A DNA stretch of 64,000 nt, taken from the NCBI GenBank assembly GCA_965249685.1, contig CBDFMN010000003.1, positions 806,001-870,000 of the forward strand, in the 5' to 3' direction. The DNA is from RH-AL1 sp965249685 (GTDB lineage: Bacteria > Pseudomonadota > Alphaproteobacteria > Rhizobiales > Beijerinckiaceae). Below are positions 18,403 to 26,999 of this stretch, piece after piece. Made by a program: the position numbers and the translations under genes. The notes beneath the pieces are model-generated. The model saw only the letters and a program-made list of their open reading frames with translations, was not told the DNA's origin and did not search any database. Every line of letters starts with the position of its first letter. Within the stretch, counting starts at the first letter, position 1.

Positions 18403-18657
18403 ATGGCTGCCGAGCGTCCTCAGAACCTGCAGGACACCTTTTTAAACCACTTGCGGAAAAACAAGGTGCCGCTGACGATCTTCCTGGTCAACGGCGTGAA
18501 GCTGCAAGGTGTCGTCACATGGTTCGACAATTTTTGCGTTCTCCTGCGACGCGACGGTCACTCCCAACTCGTCTACAAACATGCGATCTCGACCATCATG
18601 CCGGGTCAACCGATCCAGATGTTCGAGCCCGGCGAGGACGCGACCGTCGGTTCATGA
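18403..18657 (+). CDS. hfq: RNA chaperone Hfq
   Basis: An 84-residue Sm-like hexameric RNA chaperone for small-RNA/mRNA pairing. In alphaproteobacteria it is also needed for nif/ntr regulation. Sm1 and Sm2 motifs are complete (NLQDTFLNHLRKNKVPLTIF; VTWFDNFCVLL; YKHAISTI). The ATG at 18403 is preceded by GGGGA at 18390-18394. A longer in-frame reading from 18271 adds residues unlike Hfq and is rejected. The upstream 139-base gap from the transaminase likely holds its promoter. hflX follows after 29 bases. Confidence 0.97.
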   Translation: MAAERPQNLQDTFLNHLRKNKVPLTIFLVNGVKLQGVVTWFDNFCVLLRRDGHSQLVYKHAISTIMPGQPIQMFEPGEDATVGS

Positions 18658-18686
18658 ACGTGACGTCGCCCGCGATGGATGTGTGA

Positions 18687-20126
18687 TTGGCTGACGCCGC
18701 GCTCCCGACGAACGACGAACCGGAAGCCGCACGCGCGGCCGCGACGCGGGCTCTAGTGCTCGGCCCCTATCTGACCAGGCAACGTCCCACCGGTGACGAG
18801 CGGTCTTTGACGGCGTTCTCGGCCGGCATCCGCGTTCCCGACGCGCGGATCGCGGAGGCGAGGGGACTTGCCGAGGCGATCGACCTCCACGTGGTCGAGT
18901 CGACCATCGTGCCCCTGTCGCAAATCCGGCCTGCCAGCTTCCTCGGCAAAGGCAAAGTCGAGGATATCGCGGCGCGCGCGAAAGCCGAGGCGATCGACCT
19001 CGTCTTCCTCGATTGCGCGCTTTCGCCGGTGCAGCAGCGCAACCTCGAGAAGGCGTTCGGTACGAAGGTGATCGACCGCACCGGCCTCATCCTGGAAATC
19101 TTCGGTCGACGCGCGCGGACTCGGGAAGGATCGCTGCAGGTCGAGTTGGCGCACCTGGCCTACCAGAAGTCGCGGCTTGTGCGGTCATGGACCCATCTGG
19201 AGCGACAGAGGGGTGGCTTTGGCTTCCTCGGCGGACCTGGCGAGACGCAGATCGAGACGGACCGGCGCCTGATCTCCGAGCGCATGGTGAAGATCGAGGG
19301 CGAACTCGACCGCGTGAAGCGAACGCGCTCGCTCCACCGCAAGACGCGCCGCGACGTGCCCTACCCGATCGTCGCGCTCGTCGGCTATACCAATGCCGGA
19401 AAGTCGACGCTGTTTAACAGGCTGACGCAAGCCACCGTCATCGCCGAGGACATGCTCTTCGCCACGCTCGACCCGACCCTCCGTAGCCTAAAGCTGCCGT
19501 ACGGGTCGCGTGTCCTGCTCTCCGACACCGTCGGCTTCATTTCCGACCTGCCGACAATGCTGATCTCGGCCTTCCGCGCCACGCTCGAAGAGGTGCTCGA
19601 AGCCGACATTATCCTTCACGTGCGCGACATCGCGCACGAGGACACGGAGGCCCAGAGCGCCGATGTCATGGCAATCCTTGAAGAGCTTGGCGTCGATCCT
19701 AACGACCACAACCGTCTGCTTGAAATCTGGAACAAGCTCGACCTCCTCGACGCGCCGGATGTGGAAGCGCTGACCGCCATTGCACGCAGGCGCGAGCCGC
19801 AAGCCCGGCCCGCTATCGTCTCTGCGCTGAGCGGGCAGGGTGAGGTTGGGCTGCTCGAGGCGATCGAGGCCCGCCTGGCCCGAGGTCGCGCCATCCTCGC
19901 ACTCGATATCGACCCGAGCGACGGGCAGAGCTTGAACTGGCTCTACGAACATACCGAGGTGATGCAACGACATGCCGGCGACGATGGCGTGTCGCACCTC
20001 GTGGTCCGCGTTACGCCGGAACGTTCGGAACAGGTCACCCGGCGCTTCCGCAACGCTAAGGTACTGAAAGACGGGGTCGATGAAAGCGCCCTCGCCGCGG
20101 CTGAGAATGGCCCCTACAGACCTTGA
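18687..20126 (+). CDS. hflX: GTPase HflX
   Basis: Ribosome-associated GTPase that splits stalled 50S/30S ribosomes under stress. The 479 residues comprise an N-terminal HflX-specific domain (about 25-200, including GKGKVEDI and GLILEIFGRRARTREG) and a G domain with G1 GYTNAGKST, G3 DTVGF and G4 NKLD. A TGA at 18684-18686 blocks any longer reading, so the first possible start is the TTG at 18687. No in-frame ATG precedes the conserved domain, so TTG initiation is likely. The hfq-hflX pair is conserved across proteobacteria. Its 3' end overlaps the end of the convergent mazG by 13 bases. Confidence 0.95.
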   Translation: MADAALPTNDEPEAARAAATRALVLGPYLTRQRPTGDERSLTAFSAGIRVPDARIAEARGLAEAIDLHVVESTIVPLSQIRPASFLGKGKVEDIAARAKAEAIDLVFLDCALSPVQQRNLEKAFGTKVIDRTGLILEIFGRRARTREGSLQVELAHLAYQKSRLVRSWTHLERQRGGFGFLGGPGETQIETDRRLISERMVKIEGELDRVKRTRSLHRKTRRDVPYPIVALVGYTNAGKSTLFNRLTQATVIAEDMLFATLDPTLRSLKLPYGSRVLLSDTVGFISDLPTMLISAFRATLEEVLEADIILHVRDIAHEDTEAQSADVMAILEELGVDPNDHNRLLEIWNKLDLLDAPDVEALTAIARRREPQARPAIVSALSGQGEVGLLEAIEARLARGRAILALDIDPSDGQSLNWLYEHTEVMQRHAGDDGVSHLVVRVTPERSEQVTRRFRNAKVLKDGVDESALAAAENGPYRP

Positions 20127-20923
20127 GTTTTGGCCTCGCTCCAAAGCGCATCCATGGTCTCAAGGCTCACTCGATCCGGCGACACGCCGCGCCGCGCCAG
20201 GCTCTCCTCGATAAAGGCAAAGCGGCGCTCGAACTTGCGGTTTGTGCGGCGCACGGCGCCCTCGGGATCGACCGCGGCATGGCGGGCCAAATTGACGACG
20301 GCAAAGAGGAGGTCCCCGATCTCGCCAGCAGTGGCGTCCTCGTCACGTTCGTCGAGCGCCACTTCGATCTCATCCACCTCCTCGCGAATTTTGGCGAGGA
20401 CAGCGCGCGCGTCGTTCCAGTCAAACCCGACGCGCGATGCCTTTTCCTGTAGCTTGAGAGCGCGTGTCAGGCCGGGCAGGGCTACCGGTACGTCCGCCAG
20501 AACCGCTGGTTCCGACCGCCCCACCTCGCTAGCTTTCGCGCACCGCTCCTGCGTCTTGATGGCTTCCCATGCGACTTTCACGGCTTGGGCGTCGCCATGA
20601 GCGGCACTTCCGAACACATGGGGGTGGCGCCGCAGAAGCTTGGCACAAATAGCCTCCACCACATCGTCGAAGCGGAAGCACCCGGCCTCCTCGGCAATGC
20701 GCGCGTGGAATACGACCTGAAGAAGCAGATCGCCCAGTTCGTCTCGAAGGTCCGCTTGATCCCCACGCTCGATCGCGTCGACGACCTCGTAGGCCTCCTC
20801 GATCGCATAAGGAGCGATCGAACTCGACGTCTGTGCGAGATCCCAGGCACAGCCAGACCCGGGAGTCCGCAAGGCGACCATAATCGCGAGGAGGTGTTTC
20901 ACCGATCCTTCCGCAGGCAGCAA
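20114..20923 (-). CDS. mazG: Nucleoside triphosphate pyrophosphohydrolase MazG
   Basis: House-cleaning NTPase that hydrolyses NTPs to NMP and PPi, 269 residues with two MazG domains. The N-terminal domain has the metal-binding IEEAYEVVDAI...DLRDELGDLLLQ (about 40-75). The second domain has IREEVDEIEVAL...GEIGDLLFAVVN (about 180-220). The length is typical. It is convergent with hflX, overlapping by 13 bases, a conserved neighbour pair in Hyphomicrobiales. It is 64 bases downstream of the cold-shock gene on the same strand. Confidence 0.93.
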   Translation of the reverse strand: MLPAEGSVKHLLAIMVALRTPGSGCAWDLAQTSSSIAPYAIEEAYEVVDAIERGDQADLRDELGDLLLQVVFHARIAEEAGCFRFDDVVEAICAKLLRRHPHVFGSAAHGDAQAVKVAWEAIKTQERCAKASEVGRSEPAVLADVPVALPGLTRALKLQEKASRVGFDWNDARAVLAKIREEVDEIEVALDERDEDATAGEIGDLLFAVVNLARHAAVDPEGAVRRTNRKFERRFAFIEESLARRGVSPDRVSLETMDALWSEAKTQGL

Positions 20924-20987
20924 ACCAACCCCTCTCAGCCGACGCGCGACAAAGCGCCGGCTCTCGAGCAGACCGCCTCCCGAAGCT

Positions 20988-21650
20988 TCAACCTAGCGAG
21001 ATCGATAGAGCCTCGCGGCCTTTCGGCGTATCGACGACCCGCATGTCCACGGCTTGCCCTTCGGCCAGGTGCTGGATGCCGGCCGCGCCAAGAATGGAGA
21101 TATGGACGAACACGTCCTTCCCACCGTCATTAGCCTGGACGAAACCGAAGCCCTTGTTGTCATCGAACCACTTGACGCTACCGGTAACCGGCACAGCGGA
21201 CGAAGGGTCCGGGGCCCGACGCGCCGGCCGCGGCGCATCGCCGAAGGACCGCTGCGGCGCGCGCTCAGAGGCGCCAGCCGTATCGACCTCCAGGACGCGG
21301 GTCACCTGAGCGCCCTTCATTCCACTGCCGACCGTCACCTTAAGCTTGGCGCCGGGCGGAACTGTCTCATAGCCTGCCGATTGCAACGCGCCGATGTGAA
21401 GGAACGCGTCACCGGCCCCATTCGCCAATTCGACAAAGCCGAAGCCCTTGTCGCCCTTGAACCATTTGACGACGGCATCCACGCTCGCCGCCGCCGCGCC
21501 ACTCGCGTCAGGGCTGCTCGCTGCACCGCTGAACCCACCGCCGAAAGCCGGCCTGGGATTTCGGTTTAGCCGCGGCGCGTCATAAGGCGAGGGCGCGTCG
21601 TCATCGAAACCACGCTTCTTGGGGCCACGAAAATCTCTACCTTTGCTCAT
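20988..21650 (-). CDS. Double cold-shock-domain protein
   Basis: A 220-residue protein with two CspA-type OB folds, each with an RNP1-like KGFGFV: about residues 58-122 (VKWFKGDKGFGFVEL) and 155-220 (VKWFDDNKGFGFVQA). They are joined by a Ala/Pro/Arg linker and preceded by a basic, Gly-rich disordered tail (MSKGRDFRGPKKRGFDDD). It probably acts as an RNA-binding antiterminator or chaperone. I chose the ATG at 21650, which has AGCAGG about 6-8 bases upstream. A GTG at 21674 would add 8 residues. The duplicated architecture is common in alphaproteobacteria. It flanks the gene-free stretch with the dif-like site. Confidence 0.92.
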   Translation of the reverse strand: MSKGRDFRGPKKRGFDDDAPSPYDAPRLNRNPRPAFGGGFSGAASSPDASGAAAASVDAVVKWFKGDKGFGFVELANGAGDAFLHIGALQSAGYETVPPGAKLKVTVGSGMKGAQVTRVLEVDTAGASERAPQRSFGDAPRPARRAPDPSSAVPVTGSVKWFDDNKGFGFVQANDGGKDVFVHISILGAAGIQHLAEGQAVDMRVVDTPKGREALSISLG

Positions 21651-22050
21651 GTTGTGCCTGCTCGTCTCCGCCACTCACCGCCGGGGCTCCGCTCTTTCGA
21701 CGCGAATCCAAGATCAACCCATATCCGCCCATGCAAACAGGGCCGGCAGCGAACGCTACCAGCCTCTCCTGACCGTGGTGGTACCCGATAGAAATGGAAG
21801 AAGCCCCGCGTTGCCCAATTGCTAACAGCGGCGCGATCGATTGGCTACCGAAATTACAGCCTAAACGGGACATCGGGTGGACTAATCTTAGGCAGCTGAG
21901 GCGTCCGATCACTGCCAAACCAGGCAATCGCCATGGCTGTATAGGACCTGCAGGGGATGAAGGCGCCTTGGTATCGCGAACCCCGCTCCGACACCATGAT
22001 AAATTCGCATAATCAATATTATGGAATATATTAGATAACATCCGGAAAAG
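21651..22050. other. Gene-poor stretch between the cold-shock gene and the MBL gene
   Basis: About 400 bases without a convincing gene. Weak open frames here, for example minus-strand 21637-22041, have no family resemblance and mixed codon use. The last 60 bases are clearly richer in A+T than the rest of the window. They hold the dif-like 28-mer described separately. The promoter of the cold-shock gene should lie at the left end. I see no tRNA or terminator hairpin with a T tract. Confidence 0.7.
22002..22029 (+). other. dif: Candidate dif site (XerC/XerD chromosome dimer resolution)
   Basis: Left arm AATTCGCATAA (22002-22012), 6-base centre TCAATA (22013-22018), right arm TTATGGAATAT (22019-22029). 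Compared by eye with the E. coli dif arms GGTGCGCATAA and TTATGTTAAAT and centre TGTATA, 20 of 28 positions agree. These include the whole inner CGCATAA and TTATG that form the recombinase-binding inverted repeat. The left arm aligns best with the XerC side and the right arm with XerD. The site lies in an intergenic AT-rich patch. GGGNAGGG octamers change preferred strand at this point, as expected for FtsK-guiding KOPS around a terminus. The identification is an inference supported by two independent signals. Confidence 0.8.
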
Positions 22051-22854
22051 TCAGGTGAGATTGGCCAACGTCATTCCGTCGTAGGCCGGTTCGACCGTCG
22101 ATGGCAGCTGCTCGCGCAGCGTGTCATAATCCATGTCGGTGTGGAGGTTCGTCAGCACCGCCCGCCTAGGTTTGAGGCGCTCGATCCAGGTCAAAGTCTC
22201 CGCAAGGGAAAAATGGCTTGGATGCCGCGTGCGGCGCAAGGCATCCACGATCCATAGATCCAGGTTCTCCAAAGCTGCGAGGCTCTCGTCGGGGATCGCG
22301 TTCAGGTCCGGCGTGTAGGCGACTGCGCCGAAGCGGAAGCCCAGGGCGTCGATCTCGCCGTGGCGCAGGAGAAACGGCAAGGCGGTGACCGGGCCACCCG
22401 GCCCTTCCAGGTGGATCGGCGTCAGCGACCGAATGTGATGCCGGACGAGCAGCGGCGGATAGCTGCTGCCGGGCGGCGTCTCGAAAATATAGCCGAATGC
22501 GGAGGAGACCACGGCGGCGGTCGGCCCGTCCATGTGGACGTCGATGCGTCGCTTCCCGGTGATGACGAGCGGCCTGATGTCGTCGATCCCATGGGTGTGG
22601 TCGGCGTGGGCGTGGGTCAGCAAGATGGCATCGAGTCTATCGACCTTCTGGTCGAGGAGCTGCTCGCGCAGGTCGGGCGACGTGTCGATGAGGACCTGTG
22701 TCGTGCCGCCATTGTCCGTCGACTGTCGCAGCAGCACCGAGCATCGGCGGCGTCGGTTCTTTGCGTTTGTCGGGTCGCACGCGCCCCAGCCCTGGCCGAC
22801 CCGCGGCACGCCGCCCGAGGAGCCGCAGCCCAGTATGGTGAGGGAGAAGGTCAT
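22051..22854 (-). CDS. MBL-fold metallohydrolase (PhnP-like phosphodiesterase family)
   Basis: A 267-residue metallo-beta-lactamase-fold protein. The metal motif HAHADH is at residues 81-86, the N-terminal LGCGSSGGVPRVG is typical of the PhnP / cyclic phosphodiesterase branch, and Cys26/Cys38 could hold a structural metal as in PhnP. It would hydrolyse a cyclic phosphate or phosphodiester, but the true substrate is unknown. There is no phn cluster nearby. It overlaps the tatD stop by 4 bases (ATGA) and ends the dacC-tmk-holB-metG-tatD operon, its usual place in Hyphomicrobiales. Confidence 0.85.
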   Translation of the reverse strand: MTFSLTILGCGSSGGVPRVGQGWGACDPTNAKNRRRRCSVLLRQSTDNGGTTQVLIDTSPDLREQLLDQKVDRLDAILLTHAHADHTHGIDDIRPLVITGKRRIDVHMDGPTAAVVSSAFGYIFETPPGSSYPPLLVRHHIRSLTPIHLEGPGGPVTALPFLLRHGEIDALGFRFGAVAYTPDLNAIPDESLAALENLDLWIVDALRRTRHPSHFSLAETLTWIERLKPRRAVLTNLHTDMDYDTLREQLPSTVEPAYDGMTLANLT

Positions 22855-23642
22855 GGCGCGGCGTCCGGCGGCGGCATTTTGGCGAACAGGCGCAATGTGT
22901 TGGCAGTCGTCACTCTGGCGAGTTCCTCGATGCTGATGCCTTTGGTCTCCGCCAAGATCGCGGCCGTGTGGGCGACGTAGGCGGGTTCATTGCGCTTGCC
23001 GCGATGGGGAACCGGAGCCAGGAACGGCGCGTCGGTCTCGACGAGCAGCCGGTCCAGGGGGACGCTCGCTGCGGTCTCGCGCAGGCCCTGGGAATTCCTG
23101 AAGGTCAGGACGCCTGAAAACGAGATCGACAGTCCCATACGCAGCGCGGTGGCGGCGAGTGCAGGCCCGGCAGTGAAGCAGTGGAGCAGGGCCTTGAAGG
23201 CGCCCTGCTCTGCCTCGTCCAGGAGGATCGCGGCGACGTCGTCGTCCGCGTCGCGCGCGTGGATCACGAGCGGGAGGCCGCTGACGCGCGCGGCCGCGAT
23301 GTGCGTGCGGAAGACACGCGCGGCGACGTCGCGGGGTGCCTTGTCATAATGGTAGTCCAGACCAGCCTCGCCGATGCCGACGCAGCGCGGGTGGGCGGCG
23401 AGTGCGACGAGGTGTTCGACGCTGGCCTCGGGGTCGAGGTGAGCCTGGTGGGGATGCGTGCCGACGGTGAAGTAGACGTCATCGTAGGCCTCCGCTAGGG
23501 CGCGGACCTCCTCGTAGCGGTCGACCCGTGTGGAGATCGTGATCATCCGGCAAAGTCCAGCTTCGCGGGCGCGGGCCACGACCGCGTCGCGGTCGGCGTC
23601 GAAGTCCGGGAAATCGAGATGGCAATGGCTGTCGATCAGCAT
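22851..23642 (-). CDS. tatD: TatD-family metal-dependent DNase
   Basis: A 263-residue TIM-barrel hydrolase. The N-terminal metal motif is DSHCHLDF (His6, His8). The conserved GIGEAGLDYHY and PLVIHARDADDD follow, and the late metal aspartate lies in VETDAPFLAP. TatD proteins have 3'-5' exonuclease activity on DNA and are not part of Tat export. It overlaps metG by 7 bases upstream and the MBL gene by 4 bases downstream, so all three are tightly coupled. The metG-tatD linkage is conserved widely. Confidence 0.93.
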   Translation of the reverse strand: MLIDSHCHLDFPDFDADRDAVVARAREAGLCRMITISTRVDRYEEVRALAEAYDDVYFTVGTHPHQAHLDPEASVEHLVALAAHPRCVGIGEAGLDYHYDKAPRDVAARVFRTHIAAARVSGLPLVIHARDADDDVAAILLDEAEQGAFKALLHCFTAGPALAATALRMGLSISFSGVLTFRNSQGLRETAASVPLDRLLVETDAPFLAPVPHRGKRNEPAYVAHTAAILAETKGISIEELARVTTANTLRLFAKMPPPDAAP

Positions 23643-25198
23643 CGGCGGGCCTCGACCCCGTCCTCGACGTAGCGCGGAAAGATGGGGATCGGGGCTGGCA
23701 GGGAACGGCCTGCGGGCGGTTCGCCCTCCCCTGCGATCGAGCCGATCTTCCGCTTGTCCTCCGGTACGCCGAGGAGGTCGAGGAGCTTTGCCATGGCCGC
23801 CGGCATGAACGGCTGTGCGAGGATCGCCACGATGCGCAGCACCTCCGCCGTCACAGCGAGCACGCTCGCCATGCGGACGGGGTCGGTCTTACGCTTCAGC
23901 CAGGGCTCCTCGCCGGCAAAGTACCGGTTCGCCTCGGAGACCACCTGCCATATGTGGCCGAGGGCCGTATGGAGGGCGAAGCCGCTCATGGCTTCCCGCA
24001 CCGGGCCGGCCAGCGTGTTGGCCGCCCGCAGGATCGCCTCGTCGGCCGGCGTCAGGTCGCCTCGCTCCGGCATGCACGCGCCGCAGTTCTTGGCGATCAT
24101 CGACAGCGAGCGTTGCGCGAGGTTGCCGAGGTCATTGGCCAGGTCGGCGTTGGTACGGGCGACGATCGCCTCGTGCGAGTAATTGCCGTCTTGCCCGAAC
24201 GGGATCTCGCGCAGAAAGAAGTAGCGCATGGCGTCTAGGCCATAGGTCGCCACGAGCGCGCCGGGATCGATGACGTTGCCGACCGACTTCGACATCTTCT
24301 CCCCACGGTTGAACAGGAAGCCGTGAACCACGACCTGCTTCGGCAACGGCAGAGCCGCGGACATGAGGAACGCCGGCCAGAAGATCGCATGGAATCGGGT
24401 GATGTCCTTGCCGATGACGTGGGCGTCCATCGGCCAGAACCGGGCTCGCGGCGCGGCCTCGTCCGGCCACCCGGTCGCCGTGAGATAGTTGGTCAGCGCG
24501 TCGATCCAGACGTACATGACGTGCCTAGCGTCGCCCGGTACGGGGATGCCCCAGTCGAACGTCGAGCGGCTGATCGACAAGTCGTTCAGCCCCCGCTCGA
24601 CGAACGCCACGATCTCGTTGCGGTATTTTTCCGGGACGATGAAGTGGGGATGGTCGCGATAGAAGGTGAGCAGGCGCTCGCCGTAGGCCGAGAGCTTGAA
24701 ATAATAGCTCTCCTCCTCGACCCATTCGACGGGTGCGCCGCCGGGGGCCAGCCGCCGCCCGTCAGGCGCGAGCGTCAGTTCCGCCTCGTCGAAGAAGGCT
24801 TCGTCGCGCACGGAGTACCAGCCGGGATATTTCGAGAGGTAGATATCGCCCGCCGCCGCCATGCGCTCCCAGATGGCCTGGGCGGCGCGATGGTGACGCG
24901 GCTGCGTGGTTCGCACTATCTCCGACACGGGCGCGCCGAGCAGCGTCCCCAATGCGTCGAACTGCTCGGCCGTCCGGTCGGCCAAGGCCTGCGACGTCAA
25001 ACCCTGCGCGGCCGCGGTCTGCTGCATCTTCTGGCCGTGCTCGTCCATGCTCGAGACGGAGAACACGTCGTAGCCGTCGATCGCCTTGAAGCGGGCGATC
25101 GCGTCCGTGGCGATCCGCTCGTAGGCGTGCCCGATATGCGGTGCGCCATTGGCGTAGGGTGCGGCCGTCGAGATCGAAAAGGTCGGCTTCGTGGGCAT
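23636..25198 (-). CDS. metG: Methionyl-tRNA synthetase
   Basis: Class I synthetase charging tRNA-Met, 520 residues. The HIGH signature is at 21-24 and KMSKS at 301-305. The WIDALTNY segment is present and an alpha-helical anticodon domain follows. There is no C-terminal tRNA-binding OB domain, as usual for alphaproteobacterial MetG. The longer open frame to 25528 adds 110 arginine-rich residues antisense-like in character. The ATG at 25198 gives the family start MPTKPTFSISTAAPYANG. It sits between holB and tatD in the same operon. Confidence 0.95.
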   Translation of the reverse strand: MPTKPTFSISTAAPYANGAPHIGHAYERIATDAIARFKAIDGYDVFSVSSMDEHGQKMQQTAAAQGLTSQALADRTAEQFDALGTLLGAPVSEIVRTTQPRHHRAAQAIWERMAAAGDIYLSKYPGWYSVRDEAFFDEAELTLAPDGRRLAPGGAPVEWVEEESYYFKLSAYGERLLTFYRDHPHFIVPEKYRNEIVAFVERGLNDLSISRSTFDWGIPVPGDARHVMYVWIDALTNYLTATGWPDEAAPRARFWPMDAHVIGKDITRFHAIFWPAFLMSAALPLPKQVVVHGFLFNRGEKMSKSVGNVIDPGALVATYGLDAMRYFFLREIPFGQDGNYSHEAIVARTNADLANDLGNLAQRSLSMIAKNCGACMPERGDLTPADEAILRAANTLAGPVREAMSGFALHTALGHIWQVVSEANRYFAGEEPWLKRKTDPVRMASVLAVTAEVLRIVAILAQPFMPAAMAKLLDLLGVPEDKRKIGSIAGEGEPPAGRSLPAPIPIFPRYVEDGVEARRC

Positions 25199-25251
25199 GC
25201 TTGCTCGTAACCGCAGGCCGCAACGCCCGCAACTGCAAAGGGCGCCTTGCC

Positions 25252-26319
25252 TTAGTCCGCGAGGCGCACGGCTTCTGCCAGGTCGGCGAAGATGCCGAGG
25301 ATCAGCGGCCGCTTGTCGAGGTTGAGCGCCTCTGTCTCTCGTGCTGCCGCCGCGACCTTGTCCCACGCTTCGGCGAGCGGCACCAGCCTGTGGGGTGCCT
25401 GCCCCATCCCGGCGCGCACCTCCACGGATCGGGCGAGCCAATCGTAGAGGGCGGTCATCGCGTTGGCGAACGCCACCTCGCCGTCGCGGCCGCCCACCTG
25501 GTCGGCTAGGCGGTGGACATCGCGCCAATCGACGGCGGGCAGCCGGTCGAGCAGCCGGCGGACCAAGGCGTCGCGCTCGACGCCGCTGTTGCCGAGGAGG
25601 TGGAGCGCGTCGTGCACGGACCCGCCGGCCTGGGCCGCCGCCTGCGCCAGTTCCGCAGACGGGTGGTCGGACCAGGGCGAACCGAGCGCGCGCAGGATGG
25701 CCACGGTATCGGCCGGTGTCGGCGGCAGCAAGCGCATGAGCCGCGCGCGCGAACGGATCGTGGGAAGGAGCAGGCCCGGTCGATGCGCGACGAGGAGGAA
25801 CAACGACTTCGGCGGCGGCTCCTCTATCAGCTTCAGGAGGGCGTTGGCGCTGGAGCGATTGAGGTCTTCCGCGCTGTCGACGAGGCAGATGCGATAGCCG
25901 CCGGCGCTCGAAGCGCGCTGGAACAACTGGATGGTCCGCCGCACGTCGTCCGCGCGGATCTCGGTGTAGAAGCGGTGGGTCTTTTCGTTTACCTCACGGC
26001 GCAGCAGGCTCACGTCGGGATGCGACAGCGAGGCGACCTGACCGGCCACCGGCGATTGTGGCGAGACGGACAGGTCGCGCGCTTCGCGCACGTCCGCAGC
26101 CGCTGGATCGGGGTTCGCCAGGATGAAACGCGCCAAGCGCCAGGCGAGCGTCGCCTTGCCGATGCCGGGCGACCCGCCCAGGATGATCGCATGGGGCAGG
26201 CGCTCGCCGCGATAGGCCTCCAGCAGCTGGCGTTCGACCTCGGCATGGCCAAAGAGCTGCGAGGTTTGGCGCGGGTGCGGCGTGTCGTCTGTGCGGTCGG
26301 CCTCGTCCGTCTCGCTCAT
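25252..26319 (-). CDS. holB: DNA polymerase III delta-prime subunit
   Basis: Clamp-loader subunit, 355 residues from the ATG at 26319, whose first bases overlap the tmk stop (ATGA). The P-loop is GGSPGIGKAT. The sensor segment reads NRSSANALLKLIEEPP, equivalent to the SRC-region helix of loader proteins. The N-terminal FGHAEVERQLLEAY is typical. The upstream in-frame extension to 26418 overlaps tmk and is rejected. The tmk-holB-metG order is conserved. A zinc-binding four-cysteine module, present in many DnaX proteins, is not evident here. Confidence 0.93.
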   Translation of the reverse strand: MSETDEADRTDDTPHPRQTSQLFGHAEVERQLLEAYRGERLPHAIILGGSPGIGKATLAWRLARFILANPDPAAADVREARDLSVSPQSPVAGQVASLSHPDVSLLRREVNEKTHRFYTEIRADDVRRTIQLFQRASSAGGYRICLVDSAEDLNRSSANALLKLIEEPPPKSLFLLVAHRPGLLLPTIRSRARLMRLLPPTPADTVAILRALGSPWSDHPSAELAQAAAQAGGSVHDALHLLGNSGVERDALVRRLLDRLPAVDWRDVHRLADQVGGRDGEVAFANAMTALYDWLARSVEVRAGMGQAPHRLVPLAEAWDKVAAAARETEALNLDKRPLILGIFADLAEAVRLAD

Positions 26320-26999
26320 CGCGGGCCTATGTTTGAGACGGCAAAACGGTGACTGACGACGTCCCATATCGCCTGTTCCACCTCGTCGGGCGACTGCGTC
26401 GCGTCGACGACGACGCAACGCTCGGGCTCGCCCGCGGCGATGGCCAGGAAGGCCTCGCGCAATGTCTGGTGGAACCCGAGCGACTCCCGCTCGAATCGGT
26501 CGGGCTTGGCGCCCGGGCTGCGGCGAAGGGCGGCGCGGGCCAGGCCTGTCCGGGCCGGCACGTCGAGGATAAAGGTCAGGTCCGGTTTCGTACCGGCGAG
26601 CGTAACCCGTTCCAAGCTCTGCAGAAATCCCGGATCGAGCGCGCCCAGTGCGCCCTGGTAGGCGCGGGTCGAATCGTGAAAGCGGTCGCAGACGATCCAG
26701 CGGCCCGACGCAAGGGCCGGCCTGATGGTCAGGTCGAGGTGGTCGATGCGCGCGGCAGCGAAGAGCAAGGCCTCGGCCTCCGCGCCGAACGGCCGAAAGG
26801 TGCCAGCCAGCAGCGTGGCCCGAATGCGTTCTGCCGCGGCCGAACCGCCCGGTTCTCGGGTCGCGACCGTCTCGAGGCCGGCTTTGCGCAAGCGCGCCGC
26901 CAGCGCCGCGCTCTGGGTTGACTTGCCGCCGCCCTCCCCGCCCTCCAGCGTGATGAAGATGCCGATCGCGCGTCCGTCGCCACCACCGCCTGCGCTCAC
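26316..26999 (-). CDS. tmk: Thymidylate kinase
   Basis: Phosphorylates dTMP to dTDP for DNA synthesis. It has 227 residues, with P-loop EGGEGGGKST (Lys26), the DRx motif CDRFHDSTRAYQG and a LID region RRSPGAKPDRFE. It starts with GTG at 26999, overlapping the dacC stop by 4 bases (GTGA), and ends overlapping holB by 4 bases. Translational coupling within the dacC-tmk-holB run is therefore strong. Confidence 0.95.
   Translation of the reverse strand: MSAGGGGDGRAIGIFITLEGGEGGGKSTQSAALAARLRKAGLETVATREPGGSAAAERIRATLLAGTFRPFGAEAEALLFAAARIDHLDLTIRPALASGRWIVCDRFHDSTRAYQGALGALDPGFLQSLERVTLAGTKPDLTFILDVPARTGLARAALRRSPGAKPDRFERESLGFHQTLREAFLAIAAGEPERCVVVDATQSPDEVEQAIWDVVSHRFAVSNIGPR

Noticed and set aside
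21637..22041. 134-codon minus-strand open frame covering the dif region
   Set aside because: Low similarity to any protein, crosses the AT-rich dif-like patch and the cold-shock gene start.
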